Below, piece by piece: positions 42,528 to 54,112 of a DNA stretch of 64,000 bases; within the stretch, counting starts at the first letter, position 1, and each line of letters starts with the position of its first letter. The translations under genes and the position numbers were made by a program. The notes beneath the pieces were generated by a model, which made no database searches, was not told the DNA's origin, and worked only from the letters and a program-made list of their open reading frames with translations. The stretch comes from Burkholderia pyrrocinia. GTDB lineage: Bacteria; Pseudomonadota; Gammaproteobacteria; Burkholderiales; Burkholderiaceae. Location of the stretch: NCBI RefSeq assembly GCF_018417535.1, contig NZ_CP070978.1, forward strand, positions 3,100,001 to 3,164,000, read 5' to 3'.

Positions 42528-42639
42528 CGAAACATCAATTCGAGGACAGGCCGGCGCCGCGCCGCGGGACCACGAGACCCCGTCACACGCGATCCGGCAA
42601 CGGCCGATCCGACAACCAACCCTACGCGGCGAGGCCATC

Positions 42640-44061
<1,422 letters not shown>

Positions 44062-44201
44062 CCGGCTGACGCGCGGCGGCGCGCGTGAGCTCAAGACCGT
44101 GCGATGGCGGCCGTTAAGACATGAAATAGCCCGTCCGGACCGCCCGCGCATCGATGCGCGCGCGGCCGGCACGCGGCGCATCACGTTTATCCGGGGTTAT
44201 C

Positions 44202-44708
44202 GTGGCAGAGTGCAGTCACTGCGGCAGGACGTTCCTGGTCGGCGGGCAGTCGATCGACGGCCGCCGCTATTGCAATCCGGCGTGCGCGCACGCGCATCCG
44301 ATCGTCGTCGAGGCCGAACGGGTGCCCGACGCGAAGGTCCGGCAGTACGTCGACGACTGGCGGTACGGGCCGTGCCCGATCTGCCTGCGCGAAGGGCATC
44401 CGGTCGATGTCCACGCGTCGCATCGCGTCGTATCGCTGCTGTTCGTCACGCGCTGGGCGACGCGGCGCCACGTGTGCTGCCGCCGCTGCGGCCGCAAGAA
44501 GCAGGCGGTCGCGCTGCTTGCATCGGCCACGCTCGGCTGGTGGGGGCTGCCGTGGGGCATCGTGCTGACGCCGATCCAGCTCGCGCGCAACGCGCTCGGG
44601 CTGGCCGCGCGCGATCCGGAGGTCGCGACGCAGCAGTTCGAGCAGTTCGTGCGGCGCAAGCTGGCGGCGCGCCGGCTGCAGCGCGCGCGGCAGGGCGCCG
44701 GCGCCTGA
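44202..44708 (+). CDS. zinc-ribbon membrane-associated protein, unknown function
   Basis: About 168 residues from GTG 44202 (VAECSHCGRTFLVGG). Four CxxC-like pairs (CSHC, CNPAC, CPIC, CCRRC) suggest two treble-clef or ribbon zinc sites. A hydrophobic segment around residues 115-135 (ALLASATLGWWGLPWGIVLTPIQLA) may be a membrane hairpin. The C-terminus is Arg-rich. A longer start at 44154 lacks a site. Context gives no function. Confidence 0.6.
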   Translation: MAECSHCGRTFLVGGQSIDGRRYCNPACAHAHPIVVEAERVPDAKVRQYVDDWRYGPCPICLREGHPVDVHASHRVVSLLFVTRWATRRHVCCRRCGRKKQAVALLASATLGWWGLPWGIVLTPIQLARNALGLAARDPEVATQQFEQFVRRKLAARRLQRARQGAGA

Positions 44709-44726
44709 TCGTGCGCCGCCGCCCGG

Positions 44727-45218
44727 TCAGGCCGGCCGCTCGAAGCCCGATGCGACCCAACGCTCGGCGCTGGCCTTGTTGAGCTTGAATCCGGCCGATA
44801 CCTTCGCGTCGGCCAGCAGCTCGCCGTACGGATCGAACGCCTTGAGCTGCGCGTACGGCTCGAACTCGTCCGGCACGACGTCGAGCGTCACCGACACATC
44901 CTGCCCGGCTTCGTCCTGGACCGTCACTTCCTTGTGCAGCATCGCGCGCCGCTGCTGCTCGTGCCGCATCAGCACCTCGGTCGCGGTCTTCACGAGCGTG
45001 CGGAACGCGTTCGCGTCCATCGGCTTCGGGTTCTTCTTGTCGCGGCCCATGGTCCACGGCCCGACGAGCGCGGGTTCGGACTCGCCGTCCTTGATCATCT
45101 CGACGGCCCAGCCGTCGTCGTCTTCGTTCTTGATGATGCGGGCGGTCCAGCCGTTGTCGCGCCAGAGGCCGTCTTCGTGGATGGAGGTGTCGTCGGATTG
45201 CAGGTCGGATTCGGTCAT
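44727..45218 (-). CDS. hypothetical acidic cytoplasmic protein
   Basis: A 163-residue protein starting MTESDLQSDDTSIHEDG. It contains WRDNGWTARIIKNEDDDGWAVEMIKDGE near the start, and GPWTMGRDKKNPKPMDANAFRTLVKTATEVLMRHEQQ in the middle, a well-formed soluble sequence with normal codon use, so it is very likely real. I do not recognise a family. The start at 45218 is chosen as the first ATG before the conserved-looking part. The upstream DNA has short GGGCAGTA repeats instead of a clear ribosome-binding site. Confidence 0.65.
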   Translation of the reverse strand: MTESDLQSDDTSIHEDGLWRDNGWTARIIKNEDDDGWAVEMIKDGESEPALVGPWTMGRDKKNPKPMDANAFRTLVKTATEVLMRHEQQRRAMLHKEVTVQDEAGQDVSVTLDVVPDEFEPYAQLKAFDPYGELLADAKVSAGFKLNKASAERWVASGFERPA

Positions 45219-45590
45219 GAGGGCAGTAGGGCAGTAGGGCGTACGGGCATCCGGCAAAAGGGCGGTGGCGCGCGGCCGTCATCGGCGCATCGCTCGCCGC
45301 CGGGTGCCCGGAGTGGCATGCAAAGGCGGTAATTTTACCTGCTGGCCGGCCGCACGGCCCGCACGCCGCGCAATACTGGCCGTCCGGCCGATGCCGGGCG
45401 CCTGAACCGGCGCAAATATCAAACTCGTATTACGTCCCCGACGGCCGATCCCGATTCCGTCCGATATCCCGACCGCGCGCAGCTTCATACAATCGATCTT
45501 CGGGCTAAAAATATCCCGAATATCCTTTCAACGCCAAACCGGCCGCGCGCGTTCCGCGCCGCGCGGCCGGTGAACCACCTGGAACTGCGC

Positions 45591-46268
45591 ATGAGGAAAT
45601 TCAATGTTCGCATCGTCTTCGCGTACGACTGGCCGTTGACGCTGGCCGGCATCGAGCAGGTCGCCGGCAGCGCCTGCGCAATCGAGCTCGTCGCGGTCTA
45701 CCGGAGCGCGGCCGAGCTGGTCGCGTCGCTCGGCGGCGTCGACTGCGACATCGTCCTGGTCGATTATTCGATCCGCGGCGACGAGCAGATGGACGGCCTC
45801 GCGCTGCTCGACTGGCTGCGGCGCACGCGCCCGAACGCCGGGATCGTCGCGCTGGTCGGGAACGAGAACCCGCTGATCTTCCGGTCGATCCTCGCGATCG
45901 GCGGCGTGAGCGTCGTCAGCAAGTTCGATGAAGTCGGCCATATCGTCACGGCGATCCATTCGAGCTACAGCGGCGGGCGCTACCTGTCGCCGTGCGTCAG
46001 GCGCGCGGTCGATGCGATCGGCGAGCGTGGCGAGGCACCCGTGAAGCTGTCGGCGCGCGAGATCGAGGTGATTCGCCTGTATCTGTCGGGCGTGCCGATC
46101 AAGACGATCGCGCAGCGCCTGAGCAAGGGCAAGCAGACGGTCAGCGCGCAGAAGATCAGCGCGATGAAGAAGCTCGGCGCGAACAACGACGTCGAGCTGA
46201 TCCAGCGGGCGGCCGGGCTGGGGCTCGGCATCGGTGCGGCCGCGCCGCGGGCCGGCGGCGCGGCGTGA
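45591..46268 (+). CDS. response regulator, RcsB-like (receiver + LuxR helix-turn-helix)
   Basis: A 225-residue two-component regulator. The receiver has the phospho-acceptor in CDIVLVDYSIRGDEQMDG and the conserved Lys in VVSKFDEV. The C-terminal GerE domain reads LSAREIEVIRLYLSGVPIKTIAQRLSKGKQTVSAQKISAMKKLG, close to the RcsB/EvgA type. The start ATG 45591 follows GGAACTGCGC; GTG 45570 is an alternative. No histidine kinase is adjacent, so its partner is elsewhere. It lies close to the secreted-protein locus and may act in surface-stress control. Confidence 0.85.
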   Translation: MRKFNVRIVFAYDWPLTLAGIEQVAGSACAIELVAVYRSAAELVASLGGVDCDIVLVDYSIRGDEQMDGLALLDWLRRTRPNAGIVALVGNENPLIFRSILAIGGVSVVSKFDEVGHIVTAIHSSYSGGRYLSPCVRRAVDAIGERGEAPVKLSAREIEVIRLYLSGVPIKTIAQRLSKGKQTVSAQKISAMKKLGANNDVELIQRAAGLGLGIGAAAPRAGGAA

Positions 46269-46515
46269 GTTGGCGCGTGCCGGGCGGGCGCGTTCGGCGA
46301 CGCAGGGTGAACGCGCGGGCGGGGCGGGTGTACTTGGCACGCCGCGCACCCGCACCGCGCCGGTCAGGCCATTCGGTCTGCGTGAAGCGCGCGTAGGCCG
46401 CGTATAGCTCGATGCCGTGGAGGCGGCTTGCGGCCGCGTCCATAACGAGCGCACATTGACCGTGAATCTCAACACGAGATAGCTCGCCGAAGTTCACCGA
46501 ATTGGATCGAGGTGG

Positions 46516-46878
46516 ATGCACTTGCAGACGGGCACCGACGACAACACGTGGCCAGTGCCGAGATTGCGGCGCGCCTTCACGCTCGGATGTGTTCCGAATC
46601 CAAGTAAATCCGGCGTCGCTGCATCTGTTTGTGCGCCGGATACGGCAACTCATACAATCGCCATACATCCTGATTTTTGTTCCATGCGTCATTTTTCGTG
46701 GGAGAAGGATTCCGTGGTTTCCACACTGATTCATGAGGTCAGTCACTTTGATGACACGATGGCTACCAAGGATCATCGCTACTTTATCGAGGAATGCCTG
46801 ACCTTCGGATCGGAGAGCCCAGATCAAGCCATCAATAACGCTGACAGTATTGCGGGATACGTAATTTATAATGCATAA
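46516..46878 (+). CDS. M35-type (lysine-specific) zinc metallopeptidase domain, probably 5'-truncated
   Basis: A 120-residue product carrying the Aspzincin/deuterolysin active site: STLIHEVSHFDD holds the HExxH zinc motif (His73, Glu74, His77) and ATKDH supplies the Asp that replaces the usual third ligand (GTxD in relatives). The tail with NADSIAGYVIYNA matches the family end. Full enzymes are longer, and the same frame continues upstream to a TAG at 46480 with no clear gene start, so the N-terminal part is probably lost. In Burkholderia such domains occur as type VI secretion effectors. The stop overlaps the next gene by eight bases. GC is much lower than in the surroundings. Confidence 0.65.
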   Translation: MHLQTGTDDNTWPVPRLRRAFTLGCVPNPSKSGVAASVCAPDTATHTIAIHPDFCSMRHFSWEKDSVVSTLIHEVSHFDDTMATKDHRYFIEECLTFGSESPDQAINNADSIAGYVIYNA

Positions 46879-47281
46879 ATTAATACTTGGTATATTGCTT
46901 GCCGCTTCTAATTCGGCATTTGCATGCATTGCAAGCGAGAATTTCGATATATATTTTAATAGGAATGATGCGGTCATATCGAACTCGGAAATCGTGCGCA
47001 TCGCAAATTGGGTGGTCGACCAAAAGATTACTTACGCCAATCACACAGCCAAAGAGACAACTTTAGTTAGTGGTCACGCTGAAGAAGACGAACGCGGGGC
47101 ACCGGCACTTGCACAATCACGACTGCAAGTCGGGCGTGCGCTGCTAGAGCAATTGGGCTTTCTACGCGGGACCATTCGAGCAAGCGCACGTGTCTATTCG
47201 CATGGCGACGTGGACAACGGGCGGCGCGTGGAAATTTCCTTCCTGCCCGATTGCCCTAACAAGTGCTGCACCGGGAAGTAA
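46871..47281 (+). CDS. small exported protein, candidate immunity partner of the M35 peptidase
   Basis: A 136-residue protein with a signal peptide (LILGILLAASNSAFA|CIAS), so periplasmic. The mature part FDIYFNRNDAVISNSEIVRIANWV, VSGHAEEDERGAPALAQSRLQVGRALLEQLG resembles an OmpA-like fold (F-x-x-N/D start, GHA-x-x-x-E core), and it ends in a Cys-rich CPNKCC. It overlaps the M35 gene by eight bases and shares its low GC, so they moved together. Periplasmic location fits an immunity protein against a peptidase effector; this is inference. Confidence 0.6.
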   Translation: MHKLILGILLAASNSAFACIASENFDIYFNRNDAVISNSEIVRIANWVVDQKITYANHTAKETTLVSGHAEEDERGAPALAQSRLQVGRALLEQLGFLRGTIRASARVYSHGDVDNGRRVEISFLPDCPNKCCTGK

Positions 47282-47475
47282 CATGACGCGCGACCCACCG
47301 CGCAAGCATCGTTCAAAACAGCGCCCCATTCGCTTCCGAATGCTGGCCGGCGCTGCGCGGCGAGCAGGTGGATGCGCTCGACGCGCTGCCGGTGGGCACA
47401 GGCATGAGGGCATGTGACGAAGCCGAGGGCGTGCGGGCCTGGCAACGGCAAGCCGCGCACGCACGCTCCCCAAGA

Positions 47476-49029
47476 TCAGGCCGGCAACGCGAACCGCGTG
47501 ACGGCGTCGCGCAGCGCTTCGGCCTGATCGCGCAGCGAATGCGCGGCGGCCGCGGCCTGTTCGACGAGCGCCGCGTTCTGCTGCGTGACCTGGTCCATCT
47601 CGCCCACCGCGCGATTGACCTGCTCGATCCCGGCGCTCTGCTCGCGCGACGCATGGCTGATTTCGTCGAGGATTTCGTTCACGCGCCGCACCGACTGCAC
47701 GAGCTCGGCCATCGTCTCGCCCGCGTGCGTGACGAGCGTCGCGCCGTGTTCGACGGTCTCGTTCGACGACACGATCAGCGACTTGATCTCCTTGGCGGCC
47801 GTCGCCGAGCGTTGCGCGAGCGAGCGCACCTCGGCCGCGACCACCGCGAAGCCGCGGCCCTGTTCGCCCGCGCGGGCCGCTTCGACGGCCGCGTTCAGCG
47901 CGAGGATGTTGGTCTGGAACGCGATGCCGTCGATCACGCCGATGATGTCGCCGATCTTGTGCGAACGGCCGGTGATCTCGTTCATCGTGCGCACGACGTC
48001 GTCGACCACCGCGCTGCCGCGCGTCGCGACCTGCGCGGCCTGGCCGGCGAGCGACGCGGCCTGCGCGGCGCTGTCCGCGTTCTGTTTCACGTTCGCGGTC
48101 ATCTGGTCCATGCTCGATGCGGTCTGCACGAGCGCGGCCGCCTGTTCCTCGGTGCGCTGCGACAGGTCCGTGTTGCCGGACGCGATCTCGCTCGCGCCGA
48201 CGTTGATGTTCTCGGTGCCCATCCGCACGCGCGACACCATGTCGATCAGCCCGCCCTGCATCGTGTGCAACGCATGCAGCAGGCTGCCGCGATCGTCGTG
48301 CTTCACGTCGACGCGCGCGGTCAGGTCGCCCTGCGCGATGCGCTGCGCGGCATCGAGCGCGACCTCGAGCTCGCCGCCGAGGCTCGCGCGCACGCTTTTC
48401 AGCACCAGCACCATCACGGCGGTCGCGATCGCGCCGAGCACGGCCGTCATCGCGAGCCAGCGGCCGATGCTCGCGAGCACGGCCGAGTGCACGTCGTTCA
48501 TGTACATGCCCGTCACCAGATACCAGTCCCACGGCGCGAAGCGCTGCACGGCGCTGGTTTTCTCCTGCGGCTTGTCGGCGCCCGGTTTCGGCCACAGATA
48601 CTCGACGAAGCCCTTGCCGCCTTCCAGGTTGCCGGCCTTCACGATCTCGACGAACAGGTGCTTGCCGTTCGGATCGGTGAAATTCGACACGTCCTTGCCG
48701 TTGAGCTCGCTCTTGATCGGATGCATCACGATCACCGGCTTCGAATCGTTGACGGAGATATAGCCGTCGGCGCCGTGGCGCATCGCGGCGATCGCCTCGA
48801 GCGCCTTCTGCTTCGCGTCGGCTTCCGGCATCGCGTTCTGCTGCGACAGCTTGTAGTAATGGTCGGTCACGCTCGCGGCCTGCGCGACCAGCGCGGCAAG
48901 CTGATCGCGGCGGTCTTCGATCATCGATGCGCGCGTCTGCCACGCGCCGAGCCCGGCGATCACGAGCAGGCCGAGCCACAGGATGACGATCATCGAGGCG
49001 AGTTTCTGATTCAGGGAAAGGTTTCGCAT
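47476..49029 (-). CDS. methyl-accepting chemotaxis protein with single-Cache sensor
   Basis: A 517-residue transmembrane receptor. TM1 lies near residues 10-28 ([18 protein letters not shown]). The periplasmic sCache_2-type domain includes [26 protein letters not shown] and [18 protein letters not shown]2 is near residue 190, followed by HAMP. The signalling hairpin is clear: [41 protein letters not shown]. sCache domains bind small carboxylates in relatives. The C-terminus (VTRFALPA) lacks an NWETF-type tether. The start at 49029 matches the membrane-proximal N-terminus; the frame to 49161 is extra. It is an orphan receptor with no che genes nearby. Confidence 0.92.
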   Translation of the reverse strand: MRNLSLNQKLASMIVILWLGLLVIAGLGAWQTRASMIEDRRDQLAALVAQAASVTDHYYKLSQQNAMPEADAKQKALEAIAAMRHGADGYISVNDSKPVIVMHPIKSELNGKDVSNFTDPNGKHLFVEIVKAGNLEGGKGFVEYLWPKPGADKPQEKTSAVQRFAPWDWYLVTGMYMNDVHSAVLASIGRWLAMTAVLGAIATAVMVLVLKSVRASLGGELEVALDAAQRIAQGDLTARVDVKHDDRGSLLHALHTMQGGLIDMVSRVRMGTENINVGASEIASGNTDLSQRTEEQAAALVQTASSMDQMTANVKQNADSAAQAASLAGQAAQVATRGSAVVDDVVRTMNEITGRSHKIGDIIGVIDGIAFQTNILALNAAVEAARAGEQGRGFAVVAAEVRSLAQRSATAAKEIKSLIVSSNETVEHGATLVTHAGETMAELVQSVRRVNEILDEISHASREQSAGIEQVNRAVGEMDQVTQQNAALVEQAAAAAHSLRDQAEALRDAVTRFALPA

Positions 49030-49293
49030 GGTATGTGGTCGGTCGGTCGAGGATGCTCGCCGGAACGGCGTGACGGGATAAGTCTCTTGACGGCGTGCAA
49101 CGCGCGTCGCCGTAGGCGGGTAATCCCTAAGAGTCGACTTGACGCCGACTCTGGCGCCCATGCCTTCGATGCCGATACGGGTATCTATGCATATGCATAA
49201 ACGGGGTCGCTATACTGTCGGGGCGATTGCGAGCGTGCCGGGCGCCCGGGCGGGCGGCGGCACGGTGCTGAATGAAACCGAAAGGAGGCAACG

Positions 49294-50241
49294 ATGCGAA
49301 TTCTGGTGGTAGGGGCCGGCGCGGTCGGCGGATACTTCGGCGGCCGGCTGGCCGCGGCGGGGCGCGACGTGACGTTCCTGGTGCGCGACGGCCGCGCTGC
49401 CGCGCTGGCGCGCGACGGGCTGCTGATCCGCAGCCCGCGCGGCGACCTGACGCTCGCGAACGTGCAGACCGTGCGCGCGGTCGATGCCGGCGCCGGGGTT
49501 GCGCCGTTCGATCTCGTGCTGCTGAGCTGCAAGGCGTACAGCCTCGACGACGCGATCGCATCGTTCGCGCCGTTCGTCGGGCCGCAGACGCTGATCCTGC
49601 CGATGCTCAACGGGATGCGTCACCTCGACGTGCTGCGCGACCGGTTCGGCGCCGCGCAGGTGCTGGGCGGCCTGTGCGTGATCGCGGCGACGCTCGATCG
49701 CGAGCAGCGCATCGTGCACCTGAACGACACGCACGGCGTGTCGTTCGGCGAACTCGCCGGCGGCGAATCGCCGCGCGTGCGCGCGGTGGCCGACGTGCTC
49801 GGCGGCGCGGGCTTCGACGCGACGCTCAGCGACGACATCGCCGCGCGGATGTGGGAGAAGTGGGTATTTCTCGCGACGCTCGCCGCGAGCACGTCGCTGT
49901 TCCGCGGCTCGGTCGGCGACATTCTCGCCGCGCCGGACGGCCGCCGCCTGCTGGAGACGATGCTCGGCGAATGCAGCGCGATCGCCGAACATAACGGTTA
50001 CCGGCCCGACCCCGTGGCGATCGAGCGGATGCAGCGGATGGTGCTGACGCCGTCGCCGTTGACCGCATCGATGCTGCGCGACGTCGAGAACCATGCGCGC
50101 GTCGAAGCCGATCACGTGATCGGCGACCTGCTCGCGCGCCGCGATCCGCAGGCGGCCGATGCGCTGTCGCTGCTGAGGATCGCGTACAACCACCTGAAGG
50201 CGTACGAAGTGCGCACCGCACGCGAGCACGCGGCCGCGTAA
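49294..50241 (+). CDS. 2-dehydropantoate 2-reductase-like protein (PanE/ApbA family)
   Basis: A 315-residue NADPH-dependent reductase. The Rossmann motif MRILVVGAGAVGGYFGGRLA is at the N-terminus, followed by LLSCKAYSLDDAI and LNGMRHLDVL. The C-terminal ketopantoate-reductase domain holds the catalytic Lys in RMWEKWVFLATLAA and the SMLRDVE block. AAAGGAGG precedes the ATG. The classical reaction makes pantoate for CoA synthesis, but Burkholderia genomes carry several paralogues that may act on other 2-oxo acids, so the gene name is withheld. Confidence 0.85.
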   Translation: MRILVVGAGAVGGYFGGRLAAAGRDVTFLVRDGRAAALARDGLLIRSPRGDLTLANVQTVRAVDAGAGVAPFDLVLLSCKAYSLDDAIASFAPFVGPQTLILPMLNGMRHLDVLRDRFGAAQVLGGLCVIAATLDREQRIVHLNDTHGVSFGELAGGESPRVRAVADVLGGAGFDATLSDDIAARMWEKWVFLATLAASTSLFRGSVGDILAAPDGRRLLETMLGECSAIAEHNGYRPDPVAIERMQRMVLTPSPLTASMLRDVENHARVEADHVIGDLLARRDPQAADALSLLRIAYNHLKAYEVRTAREHAAA

Positions 50242-50515
50242 TCACCGGCATCGGCGCATCGCCCGGGCCCGGCGGCTGGCCGCCGGGCGGTCGCACCGGT
50301 GCGTTCCGCGCTGCACAAATTTGCCGTCCGGCGCCGTTTGCGGCCGGAAAGCGCAAAAAAGTATCGGAAATCAGGCGTAAAGTTGGTGGAGCCGCGCGCT
50401 CGATCGACCTACATTGCTTCCCATGCGACCGGTCGTATCGCCGTGAGAAACACGCGGTGCACGAGCAAACTGCCGAACAGGCCGGCCGACAATACATGGG
50501 AATGGAGACGCCAGG

Positions 50516-51475
50516 ATGATGCACCCCGATCTCGAAGTGGTCGAAGTGCGACGTGACGAGTCGTTCAAGGTCTGGTCGCACGGCTATCCGTATCGCACGA
50601 TCCGCTGGCATTTCCATCCCGAATTCGAACTGCACCTGATCGTCGCGACGCGCGGCAAGTATTTCGTCGGCGACCACATCGGCTCGTTCGGCCCCGGCCA
50701 TCTCGTGCTGCTCGGCCCGAACCTGCCGCACAACTGGGTCAGCGACATGGCCGAAGGCGAAACCGTCGAGCGCCGCAACCTCGTGATCCAGTTCGATCCC
50801 GCATTCGTGCGCCGCTGCATGGACGCGTTTCCCGAATGTCGCGATGCGCAGGCGCTGCTCGACGACGCGCGGCGCGGCGTCGGCTTCGACGAAGCGACGA
50901 GCGCCGCGATCGCGCCGCTGTTCGACGAACTGCTGGCGGCGCGCGGCATGCGCCGCATCGCGCTGTTCATGACGATCCTCGAACGGCTTTGCGGCGCCGA
51001 CGCGCGCACGCTGCTCGCGAGCCCCGCGTACGATCAGGCCGATGTCACGCCTACGCGGCTCAGCCATGCGCTGTCGTATATCGGCAAGAACCTCGCATCC
51101 GAGCTGCGCGAGTCCGAACTCGCGCAACTGACCGGGCAGAGCGTCAGCGCATTCTCGCGCGCGTTCCACCGCCAGACGGGCATGCCGTTCGTCCAGTACG
51201 TGAACCGGCTGCGGATCGAATCCGCATGCCAGATGCTGCTCGCCGACGACGCGAACATCACCGACATCTGCTTCCAGGCCGGCTTCAACAACGTATCGAA
51301 CTTCAACCGCCAGTTCCGCGCGGTGAAGGGGATGGCGCCGTCCGAATTCCGTGCGCTGCAGCGCCTGAACGCGCGCAGCCGCGAGCTCGCGCTGCATGCG
51401 GCGCCCACCGGCAACCCGATGCCGCCGCGCGTGCTGACGCCCGGCGCGCCCGAACTCGCGCCGCAGCCCGGATGA
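50516..51475 (+). CDS. AraC-family regulator with cupin domain, probable controller of the polyol operon
   Basis: A 319-residue protein. The N-terminal cupin has WHFHPEFELHLIVATRGKYFVGDHIG and FGPGHLVLLGPNLPHNWV. The C-terminal AraC domain has ELRESELAQLTGQSVSAFSRAFHRQTG and ANITDICFQAGFNNVSNFNRQFRAVKG. GGAG lies eight bases before ATG 50516. It is encoded on the same strand 118 bp before the sugar-binding protein gene. Such sugar-operon regulators usually activate the adjacent operon when the substrate binds the cupin. Confidence 0.88.
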   Translation: MMHPDLEVVEVRRDESFKVWSHGYPYRTIRWHFHPEFELHLIVATRGKYFVGDHIGSFGPGHLVLLGPNLPHNWVSDMAEGETVERRNLVIQFDPAFVRRCMDAFPECRDAQALLDDARRGVGFDEATSAAIAPLFDELLAARGMRRIALFMTILERLCGADARTLLASPAYDQADVTPTRLSHALSYIGKNLASELRESELAQLTGQSVSAFSRAFHRQTGMPFVQYVNRLRIESACQMLLADDANITDICFQAGFNNVSNFNRQFRAVKGMAPSEFRALQRLNARSRELALHAAPTGNPMPPRVLTPGAPELAPQPG

Positions 51476-51593
51476 TCGCCGGGGCGTCGCCCGCCTGACT
51501 TTTCCACACCGTTTCACCCGGCCGATCGCGTCGCTCACGTCGCGAGGGGCTCGTTCAACCACGAAAAAGCCGCACATAAATGGAGACACCGTC

Positions 51594-52529
51594 ATGACGC
51601 ACGCATCGCCCGCTTCATCACTCAGCCGCGCCGCCCGGATGGCAGCCCTCGCCGCGCTCGCGGCCTTGCTGCCCGCCGCCGCGCATGCCGCGCCGCTGCG
51701 GATCGGCATGACGTTCCAGGAACTGAACAACCCGTATTTCGTGACGATGCAGAAGGCGCTGAACGATGCGGCCGCAACGATCGGCGCGCAGGTCGTCGTC
51801 ACCGACGCGCATCACGACGTCAGCAAGCAGGTGAGCGACGTCGAGGACATGCTGCAGAAGAAGATCGACATCCTGCTCGTGAACCCGACCGATTCGACCG
51901 GGATCCAGTCGGCAATCACGCAGGCGAAGAAGGCCGGCGCGGTGGTCGTCGCCGTCGATGCGAATGCGAACGGGCCGGTCGATTCGTTCGTCGGCTCGAA
52001 GAATTACGACGCGGGCGTGATGTCCTGCGAATACCTCGCGAAGGCGATCGGCGGCAGCGGCGAGGTCGCGATCCTCGACGGCATTCCGGTCGTGCCGATC
52101 CTCGAACGCGTGCGCGGCTGCAAGGCCGGGCTCGCGAAATTCCCGAACGTGAAACTCGTCGATACGCAGAACGGCAAGCAGGAGCGCGCGACCGCGCTGT
52201 CGGTGACCGAAAACATGATCTCCGCGCATCCGAACCTGAAGGGCATCTTCAGCGTGAACGACGGCGGCTCGATGGGCGCGCTCGCCGCGATCGAGGGTTC
52301 CGGCAAGGACATCAGGCTGACGAGCGTCGACGGCGCGCCCGAGGCGATCGCCGCGATCCAGAAGCCGAACTCGAAGTTCATCGAGACGACCGCGCAGTTC
52401 CCGGCCGACCAGGTGCGCATCGCGCTCGGCATCGCGATCGCGCGCAAGTGGGGCGCGACGGTGCCGAAGGCGATCCCGGTCGACGTGAAGGTCGTCGATC
52501 GCAGCAACGCGAAGGGCTTCAGCTGGTGA
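51594..52529 (+). CDS. sugar ABC transporter substrate-binding protein (RbsB-like)
   Basis: A 311-residue periplasmic protein. Signal peptide ends near [11 protein letters not shown]. The mature part follows the Peripla_BP_4 pattern: [73 protein letters not shown]. It captures a sugar or polyol for the ATPase and permease encoded next. GGAGA precedes the start. Substrate is not readable from sequence; the dehydrogenases downstream point to a polyol or keto-sugar. Confidence 0.92.
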   Translation: MTHASPASSLSRAARMAALAALAALLPAAAHAAPLRIGMTFQELNNPYFVTMQKALNDAAATIGAQVVVTDAHHDVSKQVSDVEDMLQKKIDILLVNPTDSTGIQSAITQAKKAGAVVVAVDANANGPVDSFVGSKNYDAGVMSCEYLAKAIGGSGEVAILDGIPVVPILERVRGCKAGLAKFPNVKLVDTQNGKQERATALSVTENMISAHPNLKGIFSVNDGGSMGALAAIEGSGKDIRLTSVDGAPEAIAAIQKPNSKFIETTAQFPADQVRIALGIAIARKWGATVPKAIPVDVKVVDRSNAKGFSW

Positions 52530-52591
52530 ACGGCGTGCGATGCGACGCGAAGGGCGGCGGCATGGCCGGTGCCCTTCGCACGGAGAAGCCG

Positions 52592-54112
52592 ATGGAAACA
52601 GTACTCAGGCTCAGCCACATCACGAAAAGCTTTCCGGGCGTGAAGGCGCTGTCCGACATTCATCTGGAAATCGCGCGCGGCGAGATCCACGCGCTGCTCG
52701 GCGAGAACGGCGCGGGCAAGTCGACGCTGATGAAGATTCTGTGCGGCATCCATCAACCGGATGCCGGCACGATCGAGATCGACGGCACCGCGCGCCGTTT
52801 CGCGACCTATCACGAGGCGGTCGCGGCGGGCGTCGGCATCGTGTTCCAGGAGTTCAGCCTGATCCCGCACCTGGACGCCGTCGACAACCTGTTCCTCGGC
52901 CGCGAGCTGCGCAACCGCTGGGGCGCGCGCGACCGGACGCGGATGCGTCGCGCGGCGGCCGCGATCTTCGCGCGGCTCGGCGTGTCGATCGATCTCGATG
53001 CGCCGATCCGTACGCTGTCGGTCGCGCAGCAGCAGTTCGTCGAGATCGGCAAGGCGCTGTCGCTCGACGCGCGCATCCTGATCCTCGACGAACCGACCGC
53101 CACGCTCACGCCGGCCGAGGCCGAACACCTGTTCGCGATCATGCGCGAGCTGAAGCGGCAGGGCGTCGCGATGATCTTCATCTCGCATCACCTCGACGAG
53201 ATCTTCGCGGTGTGCGACCGCATCACGGTGCTGCGCGACGGCCAGTACGTCGCGACGACCGACGTCGCGCGCACGGACGTCGAACAGCTCGTGCGGATGA
53301 TGGTCGGCCGCCGCATCGAGAACAGCTTTCCGCCGAAGCCCGCACTGCCGGCCGACGCGCCGGCCGTGCTCGAAGTCGATGCGCTGCAGATCGAGCGCGG
53401 CGGCCCGGTGAACCGCTTCGCGCTGCGGGCCGGCGAGATCCTCGGCTTCGCCGGGCTCGTCGGCTCGGGCCGCACGGAAACCGTGCTCGCGGTGATCGGC
53501 GCGACGCGCGCGCACCGCAAGGACGTGCGCGTGCGCGGTGCGGCGGCGAAGCTCGGCGACCCGGCCGACGCGCTGCGCGCGGGCATCGGCATCCTGCCGG
53601 AAAGCCGCAAGACGGAAGGGCTCGTCACGTCGTTCTCGATCCGCGACAACATCTCGCTGAACAACCTCGGCAAGTACCGGTCGATGCGCTGGCTGATCGA
53701 CCGCCGCGCCGAGGCGCGCACGACGCACGACGTGATGCGGCGCGTCGGCGTGAAGGCGCCGTCGATCCATACCGAAGTCGCGACGCTGTCCGGCGGCAAC
53801 CAGCAGAAGGTCGTGATCGCGCGCTGGCTGAACCATCACACGTCCGTGCTGATCTTCGACGAGCCGACGCGCGGCATCGACGTCGGCGCGAAAGCCGAAA
53901 TCTACGGGCTGATGCGCGAACTCACCGCGCGCGGCTACGCCATCATCATGATCTCGTCCGAGCTGCCGGAAATCGTCGGCATGTGCGATCGCGTCGCCGT
54001 GTTCCGGCAGGGCCGCATCGAGGCGACGCTCGAAGGCGACGAGATCGATCCCGACACGGTCATGACCCATGCCACGGCCGGCACGCGAGGAGCGACCCAT
54101 GAACCTGCCTGA
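52592..54112 (+). CDS. sugar ABC transporter ATPase (RbsA-like, two nucleotide-binding domains)
   Basis: A 506-residue protein with two ABC domains. The first has Walker [12 protein letters not shown] and Walker [13 protein letters not shown]; its signature is the degenerate [11 protein letters not shown] usual in RbsA. The second has the altered Walker [12 protein letters not shown], signature [12 protein letters not shown] and Walker [13 protein letters not shown]. The asymmetry is normal for this family. ATG 52592 follows CGGAG; an in-frame ATG at 52562 would add ten residues. The end overlaps the permease start by 14 bp. Confidence 0.93.
   Translation: METVLRLSHITKSFPGVKALSDIHLEIARGEIHALLGENGAGKSTLMKILCGIHQPDAGTIEIDGTARRFATYHEAVAAGVGIVFQEFSLIPHLDAVDNLFLGRELRNRWGARDRTRMRRAAAAIFARLGVSIDLDAPIRTLSVAQQQFVEIGKALSLDARILILDEPTATLTPAEAEHLFAIMRELKRQGVAMIFISHHLDEIFAVCDRITVLRDGQYVATTDVARTDVEQLVRMMVGRRIENSFPPKPALPADAPAVLEVDALQIERGGPVNRFALRAGEILGFAGLVGSGRTETVLAVIGATRAHRKDVRVRGAAAKLGDPADALRAGIGILPESRKTEGLVTSFSIRDNISLNNLGKYRSMRWLIDRRAEARTTHDVMRRVGVKAPSIHTEVATLSGGNQQKVVIARWLNHHTSVLIFDEPTRGIDVGAKAEIYGLMRELTARGYAIIMISSELPEIVGMCDRVAVFRQGRIEATLEGDEIDPDTVMTHATAGTRGATHEPA

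Noticed and set aside
46156..47001. 281-codon minus-strand ORF over the M35 gene
   Set aside because: It mixes two unlike compositions and has no motif; the plus strand carries an HExxH metallopeptidase and a signal-peptide protein.
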